64,000 nt of DNA. Origin: Natrialbaceae archaeon. GTDB taxonomy: Archaea; Halobacteriota; Halobacteria; Halobacteriales; Natrialbaceae. The notes beneath the pieces were generated by a model. The model saw only the letters and a program-made list of their open reading frames with translations, ran no database searches and was not told where the DNA came from. The stretch's first letter is position 1. Each line of letters begins with the position of its first letter. Shown here piece after piece: positions 26,492 through 35,164 of the stretch. The stretch is from contig PWMF01000003.1 of assembly GCA_003559215.1 (NCBI GenBank), positions 1 through 64,000 on the forward strand, written 5' to 3'. Position numbers and translations under genes: made by a program.

Positions 26492-28348
26492 ATGCCGGAG
26501 CGCCTGGTGCTCGCCCAGGAAGTGACGACCCAACCGGAGCTAACGACGGACATCCTCGTCGTACTCGGTGTAGTCGCGCTCGCGCTCGTGCTGTTTCTCA
26601 CCGAACGGCTGCCGATCGACGTCACCGCGATCTTGCTGATCGTCGTGCTAGTCGTTCTCGAGCCCTGGACGGGGGTCGACCCGAGCACCGGTATCTCGGG
26701 ATTTTCGAACGACGCGACGATCACGGTGCTTGCGATGTTGATTCTGAGCGGTGGGGTCGCCCGAACCGGACTCGTCCAGGAACTCGGCCGACGAATGGCC
26801 GCCTACGCCGGCGACAGCATCCACAAGCAGCTGTTCGCGACCGTACTCGCGACGAGCCCCGCCTCCGGCTTTCTCAACAACACGCCGATCGTCGCCCTGC
26901 TCGTCCCGGTCGTCACCGACGTCGCGAACAGGGGCGGAACCTCGCCCTCCAAACTGCTGATTCCGCTGTCGTACGCCTCGCAGGTCGGTGGGATGCTCAC
27001 GCTGATCGGCACCTCGACGAACCTGCTCGCGAGCAACATCAGCGGCCGACTGAGCGAGGAGTACCCCGAACTCCACGCCTTCTCGATGTTCGAGTTCACG
27101 CAGCTCGGTGCGATCGTCGTCATCACGGGTGCGCTGTATCTGATCCTCGTCGGCCACTATCTCATCCCCGAGCGGGTGCCCCCGCGAGCGGACTACCTCG
27201 AGGAGTACGCGGTCGGCGACTACATCGCCGAGGTCGCGGTTGTCCCCGGTTCCCCGCTGGTCGACGAGACCGTCGGCGACGCAACCGCGCGGTTCGGGTC
27301 GGACGTCGACATCGTCCAGATCGTCCGCGGCCGGAACCGCTCGGTCGCTCCCCGGCAGGACGTCCAGCTTAGGGAGGGCGACGTCCTCGTCGTTCGCACT
27401 GACCGCGATGCGATCGCCGCGATCGAAGGTCTCGAGGGAGTCGAACTCGTCGGCAGCCCGGATTCGATGGCCGATCTCTCGACGAACGAGGAGACGGGGA
27501 TCGTGACGGAGCTGATCGTCGCACTCGACTCCCGGCTCGTCGGCGAACGGCTCGATCCCGAGTCGTTCCGCGAGGAGTTCGGCGCGGCCGTCCTCGGGCT
27601 TCGGCGCCGTGGCGAACTCGTCAACGAACGGATCGTCGGTCGACGGCTCGACGTCGGCGACACACTGCTCGTCCAGGCCCCGCCGGAGACGCTCGATCGC
27701 CTCTCGCGCCGTGAGGACGTGATCGTCGCCCGCGAGCCGCCCCGTCCCGAGTACCGCGCTGACAAGGCTCCGATCGCCGTCGCCATCATGATTGGCGTCG
27801 TCGCCGTCGCCGCCTCCGGGCTCTATCCGATCCTGCTGTCGGCGCTCGCGGGCGTCGTCGCGATGGTCGTCACGGGTATTCTCGAGCCACACGAACTGTA
27901 CGACGCCGTCGAGTGGGACATCATCTTCCTGCTGGCGGGCGTGATCCCGCTGGGGATCGCCCTCGAGGGATCGGGCGCCGCGGCCTACCTCGCGTGGCTG
28001 GTCGTCTCGACGGCCGGCTTCCTGCCGACGCTCGTCGTCCTCTGGCTGTTCTACATCGTCACGGGCCTGATCACGGAGGTCATCAGTAACAACGCCAGCG
28101 TCGTCCTGATGGTGCCGGTCGGGGCGGCCGCGGCGGCGGGGATCGGCGCGAACCCGCTCGCGTTCGTCTTTGCGGTGACCTTCGCGGCCAGCACCTCTTT
28201 CCTTGGGCCGATCGGCTACCAGACCAATCTGTTCGTCTACGGCCCCGGCGGCTACAAGTTCAGCGACTACTTCCGGGTCGGCGCACCCTTGCAGTTGCTG
28301 CTGTCGGTCGTCACCGTGCTGGGGATCGCGTACTTTTGGGGCGTGTGA
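26492..28348 (+). CDS. SLC13-family permease with two central TrkA-C (RCK_C) domains
   Basis: Polytopic; SGFLNNTPIVALLVPVVTDVA, LIGTSTNLLAS, EVISNNASVVLMVPVG; central soluble VVPGSPLVDETVGD and ALDSRLVGERLD blocks. Confidence 0.93.
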   Translation: MPERLVLAQEVTTQPELTTDILVVLGVVALALVLFLTERLPIDVTAILLIVVLVVLEPWTGVDPSTGISGFSNDATITVLAMLILSGGVARTGLVQELGRRMAAYAGDSIHKQLFATVLATSPASGFLNNTPIVALLVPVVTDVANRGGTSPSKLLIPLSYASQVGGMLTLIGTSTNLLASNISGRLSEEYPELHAFSMFEFTQLGAIVVITGALYLILVGHYLIPERVPPRADYLEEYAVGDYIAEVAVVPGSPLVDETVGDATARFGSDVDIVQIVRGRNRSVAPRQDVQLREGDVLVVRTDRDAIAAIEGLEGVELVGSPDSMADLSTNEETGIVTELIVALDSRLVGERLDPESFREEFGAAVLGLRRRGELVNERIVGRRLDVGDTLLVQAPPETLDRLSRREDVIVAREPPRPEYRADKAPIAVAIMIGVVAVAASGLYPILLSALAGVVAMVVTGILEPHELYDAVEWDIIFLLAGVIPLGIALEGSGAAAYLAWLVVSTAGFLPTLVVLWLFYIVTGLITEVISNNASVVLMVPVGAAAAAGIGANPLAFVFAVTFAASTSFLGPIGYQTNLFVYGPGGYKFSDYFRVGAPLQLLLSVVTVLGIAYFWGV

Positions 28349-28444
28349 TCCGATCGGGAGCGCCGTTGGCGCGATGCCGGCAGTGGAAAACGGGATCGAT
28401 TCGGCACAATATTTGTCCCTCGAATACGCCCGTTCTATCTACTG

Positions 28445-29608
28445 ATGGTCGAAACCGTGCTGCTGGTCGGTATCGTCGCGTCCCTCTTCGTCGGGTTCAA
28501 CATCGGCGGCTCGTCGACCGGAATCGCGTGGGGGCCGGCGGTCGGGGCCGATCTCATCGGGAAGACGAGTGCGGCGGCACTGATGACGTTTTTCGTCTTT
28601 CTGGGCGGGTGGACCGTCGGCCGGAACGTGATGGACACACTGGCGGGCGACATCATCGCGATCGAAATATCGCTCACCGCGGGGGTGGCCGTCCTCTTTT
28701 TCATCGGGTTCGGAATCCTCATCGCGAACGTCTTCGGCGTCCCGGTCCCGACGTCGATGACGACCGTCGGCGCGATCGCGGGGCTCGGATTGGCGACCGA
28801 CACGCTCAATTTCGAGGTCATCGGCTGGATCATCTCGTGGTGGGTCGTCACCCCGGTAATCGGCTTCTGGGTCGGCGCGACTATCGGCCGGTACGTCTAT
28901 CCGGAGCTCAACCGGCGGTTCGAGATCCGCAGTTCGGAGGGACCGCTGCTCGTCCTCGATCGCAGCGGTTCAGTTCCGCTGCCCGCGTTCGGTCCGAACA
29001 CGACGCTCCAGGAGTTCGGCGGAACGACCGTCGTCTTCGTCGTCGGCTGCTACATGGCGTTCAGCGCCGGCGCGAGCAACGTCCCCAACGCCGTCGCGCC
29101 GCTGGTCAGCAGCGGCGCGCTTTCCGAGGAGCCCGCGATCGTCCTCGCGACGGTCGCGATCGGGCTCGGGGGCTTTACGATCGCCCGGCGGACGATGGAA
29201 TCCGTCGGCGGCGAGCTCAGCGACATCCCGCTGCTCGCGGCGCTGATCGTCATGATCACGGCCTCGACGATCACGACCGCCCTCTCGTGGGCGGGCATTC
29301 CGATCAGTCTCGTGATGGGGTCGGTGATGACGATCGTCGGGCTCGGCTGGGGACGAGCGACCCGTCCGATCACGGCTCGGGAGGCGATTCGCGGCGACTC
29401 CGACGCCGAACTCTCGATGGGGGCGCTGCGGGCGGAGCCGGACGCGCCGGTCACGTCGATCGGCGAAGAGGAGTCCGAAAAAGCCCTCGAGACGAGCGAC
29501 CTGTTTAACCCCCGAGCGGTGTTGAAGTACCTCTCGATGTGGGTTATCGGACCGTCGCTGTCGACGGCGCTCGCCTACGGCTTTTTTACCACCCTCGAGC
29601 TATTCTAA
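28445..29608 (+). CDS. inorganic phosphate transporter, PiT family
   Basis: FVGFNIGGSSTGIAWGPAVGADLIGKTSAAALMTF..., SAGASNVPNAVAPLV. Confidence 0.92.
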   Translation: MVETVLLVGIVASLFVGFNIGGSSTGIAWGPAVGADLIGKTSAAALMTFFVFLGGWTVGRNVMDTLAGDIIAIEISLTAGVAVLFFIGFGILIANVFGVPVPTSMTTVGAIAGLGLATDTLNFEVIGWIISWWVVTPVIGFWVGATIGRYVYPELNRRFEIRSSEGPLLVLDRSGSVPLPAFGPNTTLQEFGGTTVVFVVGCYMAFSAGASNVPNAVAPLVSSGALSEEPAIVLATVAIGLGGFTIARRTMESVGGELSDIPLLAALIVMITASTITTALSWAGIPISLVMGSVMTIVGLGWGRATRPITAREAIRGDSDAELSMGALRAEPDAPVTSIGEEESEKALETSDLFNPRAVLKYLSMWVIGPSLSTALAYGFFTTLELF

Positions 29609-29648
29609 CTCCCTCCGGATTTATTCGCAGGCCCGCCGTAGGTCGGCT

Positions 29649-30074
29649 ATGGTTTCACGGGTTCTCGTTCCGATGGACGACTCGGAGATGAGCGAACACG
29701 CACTCGAGTACGCCCTCGAGGTGTATCCGGACGCCGATATAACGGTTCTGACCGTCGTGGGCGAACCCTCGTCGATGTGGGGGGCGGCAACGGGGCTCGC
29801 GCTCGCGGACGACCTCGAGGAAGCGGCCGAGGAATCCGCGCGGTCGATATTCGACCGGGCACGCGAGATCGTTTCGGACGCCGACGGTGACGCGGAGCTC
29901 GAGACCGTCTACGATCTTGGCCATCCCGTTCGCGCGATAATCAACCGCGCCGACGACTACGAGACGGTCGTTATCGGCAGCCACGGCGGGACGCTCGCCG
30001 ACAATCTCTACGTCGGCAACGTCGCGAAGAAGGTGTTCCACCAGTCGCCAGTGCCGGTGGTCGTCGTTCGGTAA
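29649..30074 (+). CDS. universal stress protein, UspA family
   Basis: SRVLVPMDDSEMSEHALEYALEVYPDADITVLTVV..., VIGSHGGTLADNLYVGNVAKKVFHQSPVPVVVVR. Confidence 0.95.
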   Translation: MVSRVLVPMDDSEMSEHALEYALEVYPDADITVLTVVGEPSSMWGAATGLALADDLEEAAEESARSIFDRAREIVSDADGDAELETVYDLGHPVRAIINRADDYETVVIGSHGGTLADNLYVGNVAKKVFHQSPVPVVVVR

Positions 30075-30155
30075 TCGATTGCGTAGTGATCCGGCCGAAC
30101 AGCCGCGAAAACAGTATAGCCGTGGCCGTGCGATCGGCCCGAACGGGAGTTAGTG

Positions 30156-30908
30156 TTAGTTGCTGTCGGTGCGCTCCGCCCGGTCGTCGTCGGTGCGCTC
30201 CGTCTGATCATCGTCGGCGTCCTCGAGCAGTTCCTCGATCTCGTCCTCTCGGGGCCGGCGGTCGATCCGTTCGTCGACGGCTTCGACCTTCGACTGGACC
30301 TCCTCGAGCTGCTCGCCGACGGTTCGTTCGATAGCCTCTTCGACGGTTTCACCCACCTGTTGCTCGACGGTTTCGCCGACCGTCTCTTCGACCGTCTCGC
30401 TGACGCTCTCCTCGACGGTTTCGTCGACCGTCTCTTCGACCGTCTCACCGACTTTCTTCTCAACGGTTTCGTCGACCGTCTCTTCGACCGTCTCACCGAC
30501 TTTCTCCTCGACTGTCTCACCGACGGTCTCTTCGACTGTCTCGCCGACGGTCTCTTCGACTGTCTCGCCGACGGTCTCTTCGACCGTCTCACCGACCGTC
30601 TTCTCGACGGTTTCACCGACCGTCTTCTCGACAGTCTCGCCAACGCTCTCCTCGACAGTCTTGCCGACCTGTTTCTCGACCGTCTCGCCGACGCTCTCTT
30701 CGACCGATTCCTGGACGGCCCTGCTCATCCATTCGGGATCGAACCGGGCCATCTTCCAGACGACGTGGACGACGTACGAGGCGAACACGCCGACTCCGAA
30801 CGCGATTCCGACGTTCGTCCCGAGTACCATGATCAGCACGATCGAGAGTGCGATCAGCGCTCCGTAGGCGAGGTCGACGGCTGCGTCGACTCGAACCGGG
30901 TTTAGCAT
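30156..30908 (-). CDS. two-TM protein with 17 tandem octapeptide (xVGETVEE) repeats, unknown function
   Basis: MLNPVRVDAAVDLAYGALIALSIVLIMVLGTNVGIAFGVGVFASYVVHVVWKMARFDPEWMSR + repeats + QLEEVQSKVEAVDERIDRRP coil + acidic tail. Confidence 0.88.
   Translation of the reverse strand: MLNPVRVDAAVDLAYGALIALSIVLIMVLGTNVGIAFGVGVFASYVVHVVWKMARFDPEWMSRAVQESVEESVGETVEKQVGKTVEESVGETVEKTVGETVEKTVGETVEETVGETVEETVGETVEETVGETVEEKVGETVEETVDETVEKKVGETVEETVDETVEESVSETVEETVGETVEQQVGETVEEAIERTVGEQLEEVQSKVEAVDERIDRRPREDEIEELLEDADDDQTERTDDDRAERTDSN
30312..30719 (-). repeat. 17 x 24-bp coding tandem repeat (octapeptide)
   Basis: Reverse-strand codons read directly: AVQESVEE, SVGETVEK, QVGKTVEE, SVGETVEK, TVGETVEK, TVGETVEE x4, KVGETVEE, TVDETVEK, KVGETVEE, TVDETVEE, SVSETVEE, TVGETVEQ, QVGETVEE, AIERTVGE. 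Confidence 0.97.
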
Positions 30909-31123
30909 AGCCGACCGCCACCGACACGCGCGGATCGGACTGTTTTCGAACGCTCGTCGATAGCGATCCCTTCGCCCCACTGTGAACCCGTTCCGGTGGA
31001 TCCCTGACGATTCCTCGAGACGAACTTCCGATCGGCGTACATGATACTGTAGTCCAAGGTGTGACTGTTGAAGTCCTTTAGGATCGAGCCCTCTCGCGAA
31101 CTGTCGGAGGCGCGGTTCGGGAT

Positions 31124-31150
31124 CCGGACGGTGTCGAGGGAACCGTCCGG
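31124..31150. repeat. 9-bp inverted repeat CCGGACGGT-N9-ACCGTCCGG upstream of a PiT gene
   Basis: Read directly: ccggacggt gtcgaggga accgtccgg. Confidence 0.85.
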
Positions 31151-31314
31151 TTTCACGGCCGTCTCGAAGCGTCACTTTGTGTCCGTGCGGAACGCCGACG
31201 AGCTTCGTACCGAACTCGCGCTCGTTTCGAGACACACCGGTGACAGTATCGACTCGAGGCGAGTACGGTCGCCGGGGACGGCGTAAATAGGCGTGTTTTT
31301 AAGTTACGGACCCT

Positions 31315-32508
31315 GTGGCTAGTAGTGTGACAGAAGTACTGCTTATCGTAGGGCTTCTCGTTGCGATGTTCGTCGGGTACAATATCGGCGGCGCGACGAC
31401 GGGTCCCGCGTTCGGACCGGCCGTCGGTGCGAACGTGATCACGAAGCTTATGGCGGCCGCGCTGATGTCGATCTTCTTCTTCATCGGCGCGATCACCATC
31501 GGCCCGAACGTCGTCGACACGCTCGGCGCGGAACTGGTCACCGACACGGCGATCTTCACGATGCGTTCGAACGTCGCCGTTCTCTTCTTCATCGGCGGCG
31601 CGCTGTTCATCGGCAACTACGCCGGCGTGCCCGCCTCCACGTCGATGACCGCGGTCGGAGCGATCGCCGCGCTCGGGCTGGCGACCGGAGAGCTCGACTT
31701 CGCCGTCCTCGGTGAGATCGTCATCTGGTGGGTCGTCGCTCCGATCATCGGGTTCTGGGTGGCCGGCGTCGTCGGCCGGTACTTCTACCCGCAGATCAAC
31801 GCCTGGGTCGCCATCGAGGGCAACCGGGAGGGACGCGAGATGGTGACGGTCGACCGATCGGGGTTCGCCCCGCGGCTTCGGTTCGGAGACAACGCCGATC
31901 GCCGCGAGATCACGGGTGCGCTAGTCGTCGTCGCGATCGGTTGTCTGATGGCCTTCTCTTCGGGGACGAGCAATATCGCCAACGCGATCGCGCCGATCTA
32001 CGGCACCGGTGACATCGATATGATCCCGCTGATTCTGATCGGCTCCGCGGCCGTGGCCGTCGGCTGTTTCACCATCGCCCGACGGACGCTCGACACGCTC
32101 GGCAACGACATCACGAATCTCCCGCTGACCGCCGCGATCGTCGTCGCGGTCATCAGTTCGGGGATCGTCATTGGGCTCTCGTGGATCGGCATCCCCGCGA
32201 GTTTCGTCGTCATCGCGACGATGAGCATCATCGGACTGGGGTGGGGCCGAGCCACCCGAACGACGACGCTATCGGACGCCAGGGCTGGCGAGGAAACCAG
32301 GGTCTCCGTCGGTGCCCTGACCGCCGAAGAGGAAGGGGAACGCTCGCCCGAGATCGGCGAAGAGGAACCCGATGACATCCCGCAGGCCTCCGATCTGTTC
32401 AATCCCTCGACGACGGCCCGCGTCGTCCTGATGCAGAACGTCGTCCCCGTTATCTCGACCGTTGGCGCGTTCCTGACGTTCCGGTTCGTTCCGATCTTCG
32501 GACTCTGA
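31315..32508 (+). CDS. inorganic phosphate transporter, PiT family
   Basis: FVGYNIGGATTGPAFGPAVGANVITKLMAAALMSIFF..., SSGTSNIANAIAPIYG; start may be GTG at 31315 or 31327. Confidence 0.92.
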   Translation: MASSVTEVLLIVGLLVAMFVGYNIGGATTGPAFGPAVGANVITKLMAAALMSIFFFIGAITIGPNVVDTLGAELVTDTAIFTMRSNVAVLFFIGGALFIGNYAGVPASTSMTAVGAIAALGLATGELDFAVLGEIVIWWVVAPIIGFWVAGVVGRYFYPQINAWVAIEGNREGREMVTVDRSGFAPRLRFGDNADRREITGALVVVAIGCLMAFSSGTSNIANAIAPIYGTGDIDMIPLILIGSAAVAVGCFTIARRTLDTLGNDITNLPLTAAIVVAVISSGIVIGLSWIGIPASFVVIATMSIIGLGWGRATRTTTLSDARAGEETRVSVGALTAEEEGERSPEIGEEEPDDIPQASDLFNPSTTARVVLMQNVVPVISTVGAFLTFRFVPIFGL

Positions 32509-32673
32509 TCGCGCGGTCGTTGTTCGGGCGCGTACCCTTCGCCCGAGTTCGATTCCTCGAGTGACCCGGTTTTCTCCCCGCTTCCGTAATTAAGTGGTAG
32601 ACGCCTGCAGTAGCCGGCAACGGCTCGGATCGAACAGCAAGCTATACCAAGGCGGGACTCGAACCGTCGTGTG

Positions 32674-33063
32674 ATGCCCACGGTAGAATACCTCAACTAC
32701 GAAGTGCTGGACGACCAGGGCTGGGAAATGGACGACGACGACCTCTTCGACGAAGCCGCCGACGCCGGCCTCGACGAGGAGGACTACGGAACCCTCGACG
32801 TCGCCGAGGGCGAGTACATCCTCGAGGCCGCCGAGGCACAGGGCTACGACTGGCCCTTCTCCTGCCGTGCCGGCGCCTGCGCGAACTGCGCAGCGATCGT
32901 CTACGAGGGCGAGATCGACATGGACATGCAGCAGATCCTCTCGGACGAGGAGGTCGAGGACAAGAACGTCCGTCTGACTTGCATCGGTTCCGCTGAGACC
33001 GACGAGGTTCAGATCGTCTACAACGCGAAGCACCTCGACTACCTGCAGAACCGCGTCATTTAA
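32674..33063 (+). CDS. fer: haloarchaeal 2Fe-2S ferredoxin
   Basis: [34 protein letters not shown]...[33 protein letters not shown]...RLTCIG. Confidence 0.96.
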   Translation: MPTVEYLNYEVLDDQGWEMDDDDLFDEAADAGLDEEDYGTLDVAEGEYILEAAEAQGYDWPFSCRAGACANCAAIVYEGEIDMDMQQILSDEEVEDKNVRLTCIGSAETDEVQIVYNAKHLDYLQNRVI

Positions 33064-33274
33064 TCGGCCGCGTGGACCGCCGATCCCGTTTTTATTTACT
33101 GCCCGGTAGACGACGTTGTACGACGGTCCCGGATCGCGTCCCGATCGACCGCTCACTCCTGTCGGCGTCCAATAAGTGTCAGTAAAACTATCGCTCGTGG
33201 AGTAACTCCGCGTGGTTGCCTCGAGAGAGGGCCCGACAGCGACGGGTCGTGACAGTCTCGTGATCGCTCGAGGT

Positions 33275-33313
33275 CTGGAGTGGCTGCTTTTCCTTGCCCG
33301 AGCGCCACTCCAG
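33275..33313. promoter_or_regulatory. 10-bp inverted repeat CTGGAGTGGC-N19-GCCACTCCAG upstream of tungstate/molybdate ABC operon
   Basis: Perfect 10-bp arms at 33275..33284 and 33304..33313. Confidence 0.6.
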
Positions 33314-33314
33314 C

Positions 33315-33328
33315 CGGTTATGTAACCG
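33315..33328. promoter_or_regulatory. 14-bp palindrome CGGTTA-TG-TAACCG, candidate operator
   Basis: Perfect palindromic arms read directly, about 70 bp upstream of the ATG at 33399. Confidence 0.5.
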
Positions 33329-33398
33329 ATATCGATTTCTTCTTACACAGTAGGAGACTGTATGTGGTTTCATATTCTCCGTGGACGGACCGTGAGAT

Positions 33399-34349
33399 AT
33401 GGTTCAGGGCAGGAGCGACAACGGCAAATCCCGGAGCCGTCGGTCGGTCCTCGCCGCGGCGGTCGGTCTCGCCGGAACGGCCGTGGCGGGCTGTCTCGAG
33501 AGCGATTCCACCTCGGTCAGCGTGCTGTCGGCCGGCAGCCTCGCTCACACGTTCGAAGACCACGTCGGTCCGGCGTTCGAGGACGAAACCGGGACCGAGG
33601 TACACGGCGAGTACTACGGGGCGAACGCGGTCATGCGGATGGTCGAAGATCGTACCAAACATCCCGACGTCGTCGTAAGCGCCGACTCGACCCTTCTTCG
33701 AGACCGACTGTACGGCGAGTTCACCGACTGGGACGTCGAGTTCGCGACCAACAGCGTCGGCATCGGCTACGACGAGGAGACGACGTTCGGACACGGACTC
33801 GAGAACGGCGAGTCCTGGTACGAGCTGGCGCTTGCAACCGAGGAGGGCGATATCTCGATCGGCGACCCCGACCTCGATCCGCTCGGCTATCGCGCCGTCC
33901 AGGCGTTCGAACTGGCAGAGAAGGAGCACGATCTCCATGGTCTTCGAGACGAACTGCTGGATCTCGTCTACGAGGAACCCGAGGAGCCCCAGATGATGGC
34001 GGGCGTCGAGAGCGGCTCTCGAGCCGCGGCCGTCGTCTACCGCAACATGGCGGTCGACCACGACATGCCCTTCCTCGAGTTCCCCGACGCGTACAACTTC
34101 GGGGAACCCGAGCTGGCGGATCAGTACGCGACGGTCGAGTTCACGACCGACGAGGAGGGGTACACCGCCGAGGGACGCCCGGTGCTGTACAACGCCACGG
34201 TAACCGACGAGGCCGACGAGCCCGACGCTGCTCGCGACCTCGTTCAGTTCCTCGCAGACGAATCGGATCTGCTCGCCGACGCCGGGCTAACCGTTGGTGA
34301 CAGCCTCCCACGCTCGGAGGGAGACCTACCGGAGGGGATCGACCTGTGA
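33399..34349 (+). CDS. tungstate/molybdate ABC transporter substrate-binding lipoprotein (WtpA-like)
   Basis: Tat RRSVLAA and lipobox VAGC; VSVLSAGSLAHTFEDHVGPAFEDETGTEVHGEYYGANAVMRMVED. Confidence 0.85.
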   Translation: MVQGRSDNGKSRSRRSVLAAAVGLAGTAVAGCLESDSTSVSVLSAGSLAHTFEDHVGPAFEDETGTEVHGEYYGANAVMRMVEDRTKHPDVVVSADSTLLRDRLYGEFTDWDVEFATNSVGIGYDEETTFGHGLENGESWYELALATEEGDISIGDPDLDPLGYRAVQAFELAEKEHDLHGLRDELLDLVYEEPEEPQMMAGVESGSRAAAVVYRNMAVDHDMPFLEFPDAYNFGEPELADQYATVEFTTDEEGYTAEGRPVLYNATVTDEADEPDAARDLVQFLADESDLLADAGLTVGDSLPRSEGDLPEGIDL

Positions 34350-35164
34350 GCTTCGCCGGACTCTCTCGGAGCCGGCGCTCGAGTCGACTACCGGAACTGC
34401 TCGTTCCCGCGCTGCTGGGCGGACTCGTTCTCGTCTACTTTGCGATCCCGTTCGTCGCGTTCCTGGCCCGGACCGGGACGGTCGACGTCGTCGGGGAGCT
34501 GTCGACGCCGGAGGCCCGGGTTGCGATCCGCAACTCGCTGCTCACCGCCCCAATCTCGACGGCGGTCTCGACGATCCTCGGGGTCCCGCTCGCGTACGTC
34601 CTCGCCCGCAGGTCGTTCGTCGGAAAGCGGCTCGTCGAGGCGCTGGTGATTCTGCCGCTCATCGTCCCCCCGGTCGTCGGCGGCGCGATGCTCCTCACCG
34701 CCGTCGGCCGGTTCACCCCCATCGGCGCCGCCGCCGCGGCGGTCGGCATCCCGCTCACCGATAGCCTACTCGGCGTGATCCTCGCACAGACGTTCGTCGC
34801 CGCACCGTTCGTGATCATCACCGCTCGAGCCGGGTTCGGCGCGGTCGACGAACGGCTCGAGCAGACCTCCCGATCGCTCGGCTACGGACCGCTCTCGACG
34901 TTCTGGAACGTCTCGCTGCCGCTGGCTCGCGGGGCCATCGTCGCGGGCATCGTCCTGACGTTCGCGCGGGCGATCGGCGAGTTCGGCGCGACGATGATGG
35001 TCGCGTACAACCCGCGGACGATGCCGACCCGGATCTGGGTGGAGTTCATCGCCGGCGGTATCGACGCGATCGTCCCGCTCGCGCTCGCGTTGCTCGGCAT
35101 TACACTGGCCGTCCTCGCGGCGGTCCAGCGGTTCGGCCGCGTACCGACGGTGATCGACCGATGA
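34346..35164 (+). CDS. tungstate/molybdate-type ABC permease
   Basis: GTG overlaps upstream stop; ILPLIVPPVVGGAMLLTAVGR..., EQTSRSLGYGPLSTFWNVSLPLARGAIVAGIVLTFARAIGEFGATMMVAYN. Confidence 0.92.
   Translation: MSFAGLSRSRRSSRLPELLVPALLGGLVLVYFAIPFVAFLARTGTVDVVGELSTPEARVAIRNSLLTAPISTAVSTILGVPLAYVLARRSFVGKRLVEALVILPLIVPPVVGGAMLLTAVGRFTPIGAAAAAVGIPLTDSLLGVILAQTFVAAPFVIITARAGFGAVDERLEQTSRSLGYGPLSTFWNVSLPLARGAIVAGIVLTFARAIGEFGATMMVAYNPRTMPTRIWVEFIAGGIDAIVPLALALLGITLAVLAAVQRFGRVPTVIDR

Noticed and set aside
30312-30719. CRISPR-like array (24-bp repeats)
   Set aside because: The repeats are contiguous without unique spacers and stay in frame as an octapeptide repeat, so it is coding tandem repetition and not CRISPR.
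30153-30905. + strand ORF of 250 aa (LFDRLADALLDGFVDRLFDRL repeats) opposite the octad-repeat gene
   Set aside because: It is the antisense reading of the repeat. The - strand has a plausible start, TM segments and the typical acidic bias, so the + ORF is a by-product.
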